Shown here: one piece after another, positions 11,941 to 12,548 of the stretch
Position numbering within the stretch: the first letter of the stretch is position 1
Layout: the number at the start of each line of letters is the position of its first letter
From: Candidatus Altimarinota bacterium
GTDB taxonomy: Bacteria; Patescibacteriota; Gracilibacteria; UBA1369; LOWO2-01-FULL-3
NCBI GenBank assembly: GCA_029939035.1
Contig: JAOZTS010000023.1
Span: forward strand, 1,843 to 14,390
Length of the DNA stretch: 12,548 bases
Direction of reading: 5' to 3'
Translations under genes and position numbers: made by a program
The notes under the pieces: model-generated
Databases searched by the model: none
Told to the model about the DNA's origin: nothing
What the model saw: the letters and a program-made list of their open reading frames with translations, nothing else

Positions 11941-11969
11941 TTGACTTGAGCGCAACTTTATTGTATAAT
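11941..11969 (+). promoter_or_regulatory. Near-consensus promoter of the poly-Asp lipoprotein gene
   Basis: TTGACT (11941-11946, 5/6), a 17-nt spacer and perfect TATAAT (11964-11969). The start would be near 11976, about 30 nt before the ATG at 12006. It is one of the two best promoter matches in the window (with the ftsZ promoter) and predicts strong, independent expression. Confidence 0.8.
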
Positions 11970-12005
11970 ATATGTAAATCAAAATAAATATTTAACAAAA
12001 AAACC

Positions 12006-12548
12006 ATGAAATCAATTCCACTGAAGAAGATCTTTCTGATCTTTTTGCCTGTGCTGATATTGGTGGTATTCGCAAGTTGCGAGTTCACTTTTAGCATTGG
12101 TGGCGATGACGCCGATGACAAAACAACCGAAGAAGGGGTTGTTGAAAACGATGATTCTGACGATAAGGATGACAAGGACGTCGAGGATGACGAGGACGAT
12201 GAGGACGAGGACGATGATTCGGACTCAAAAAAGGATGACGAGGACGATGATGATGATGATGATGATGACAAGGACGTCGAGGATGACGACGATGACAAGG
12301 ACGCTACCGACGAATTTCTTGAAGAAATCGTAAAGGGAGTGATTAAGGAAATTGCAGCTGATGGTGAAGACACTATCGGTAAGCAAGAAACTGAAGACCC
12401 AGAAGGTATTAGACCTACAAACGCTGTACCTCCAGGAAAAGAAGAAGCTCCAAGAGAAGGAGAAATTGCTTCTGCAACTCCTTCAAAAACTATCGAAAAA
12501 TCAGCAACTACAGTGAGACCTAGTACAGCAAAGGCTCCTACAGAGGTA
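12006..12548 (+). CDS. Putative lipoprotein with poly-Asp tract (partial, 3' end outside window)
   Basis: The frame runs from the ATG (12006) to the right edge, 181 codons so far. The N-terminus MKSIPLKKIFLIFLPVLILVVFASC is a basic head plus hydrophobic core ending in a relaxed lipobox FASC, with Cys25 as the lipidation site, so the protein should be anchored outside the membrane. Residues about 34-108 are dominated by Asp and Glu with scattered Lys, including a run of nine Asp. The segment DDKDVEDD occurs twice, 32 codons apart (12168-12193 and 12264-12289 are identical at the DNA level). A Pro/Thr/Ala/Lys/Glu-rich linker follows, typical of wall-spanning stalks. The acidic tract could bind Ca2+ or other cations at the surface (inference). 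I do not recognise a family, and the functional domain may lie beyond the window. It has an A-rich leader and no Shine-Dalgarno sequence. Confidence 0.8.
   Translation, partial: MKSIPLKKIFLIFLPVLILVVFASCEFTFSIGGDDADDKTTEEGVVENDDSDDKDDKDVEDDEDDEDEDDDSDSKKDDEDDDDDDDDDKDVEDDDDDKDATDEFLEEIVKGVIKEIAADGEDTIGKQETEDPEGIRPTNAVPPGKEEAPREGEIASATPSKTIEKSATTVRPSTAKAPTEV
12168..12289. repeat. Asp-codon-rich repeat tract with a duplicated 26-bp unit
   Basis: The 26-bp segment at 12168-12193 recurs exactly at 12264-12289, a 96-bp (32-codon) offset that keeps the frame. Between them lie GAT/GAC/GAG/GAA codons, including a run of seven GAT. Such tracts are prone to slippage in units of three. Confidence 0.75.

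Noticed and set aside
11909..12373. Minus-strand frame encoding a Ser-rich 154-aa protein
   Set aside because: It is the reverse of the poly-Asp codons (GAT/GAC read as ATC/GTC or TCA/TCG in other frames). The plus-strand gene has a lipoprotein signal and a near-consensus promoter.
1..12548. CRISPR array or defence system
   Set aside because: No regularly spaced direct repeats and no Cas, restriction or toxin-antitoxin signature. The only direct repeats are within coding low-complexity tracts.

Overview
The window looks like a stretch of chromosome from a bacterium of the Candidate Phyla Radiation (Patescibacteria), most like Peregrinibacteria. The evidence is indirect. The DNA is AT-rich. 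Housekeeping genes (ftsA, ftsZ, rpsP, khpA, a dciA-like gene, tRNA-Asp) sit beside a two-helix T4SS-pilin-like protein of a type common in these bacteria and a stand-alone PolA-type 5' nuclease. TGA is used as a stop, and no in-frame TGA occurs inside the conserved genes, so the TGA=Gly code of Gracilibacteria/Absconditabacteria does not fit. Almost every start lacks a Shine-Dalgarno sequence and has an A-rich leader or none.

Layout. 1-3256 (minus): a three-gene cluster of unrecognised proteins (778 aa, 119 aa, and a protein cut by the left edge). The first and last share an N-terminal signature ending in KESRLxFEGxKP. The cluster has its own promoter, overlapping the end of the femAB-like gene. 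3299-4258 (minus): a FemAB-type peptidoglycan bridge enzyme, probably leaderless. 4259-4704: a 390-bp segment bounded by a 25-bp imperfect inverted repeat. It encloses a 61-aa two-helix membrane protein that has the only perfect Shine-Dalgarno sequence in the window. 4705-7184 (minus): ftsA then ftsZ, with a strong promoter and a 17-bp palindrome between them.

7302-8225 (minus): a stand-alone 5' nuclease ending in a sliding-clamp-binding pentapeptide. It is divergent from 8298-8834 (plus), an orphan domain resembling only the C-terminal half of glycogen/starch synthase. 8852-11717 (minus): T4SS-pilin-like protein, khpA, rpsP with a very long Ala/Glu/Pro tail and a TTG start, a DciA-like protein and a GT4 glycosyltransferase. 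11797-11873 (plus): tRNA-Asp(GUC). 12006-12548 (plus): a lipoprotein with a long poly-Asp tract, cut by the right edge and preceded by a near-consensus promoter.

Cell division (FtsA/FtsZ) and envelope work (FemAB, GT4) are interspersed with replication (5' nuclease, DciA-like) and translation (rpsP, khpA, tRNA). The parts least explained by known biology are the KESRLxFEG gene cluster, the inverted-repeat-bounded 61-aa cassette, and the orphan glycogen-synthase-like domain.
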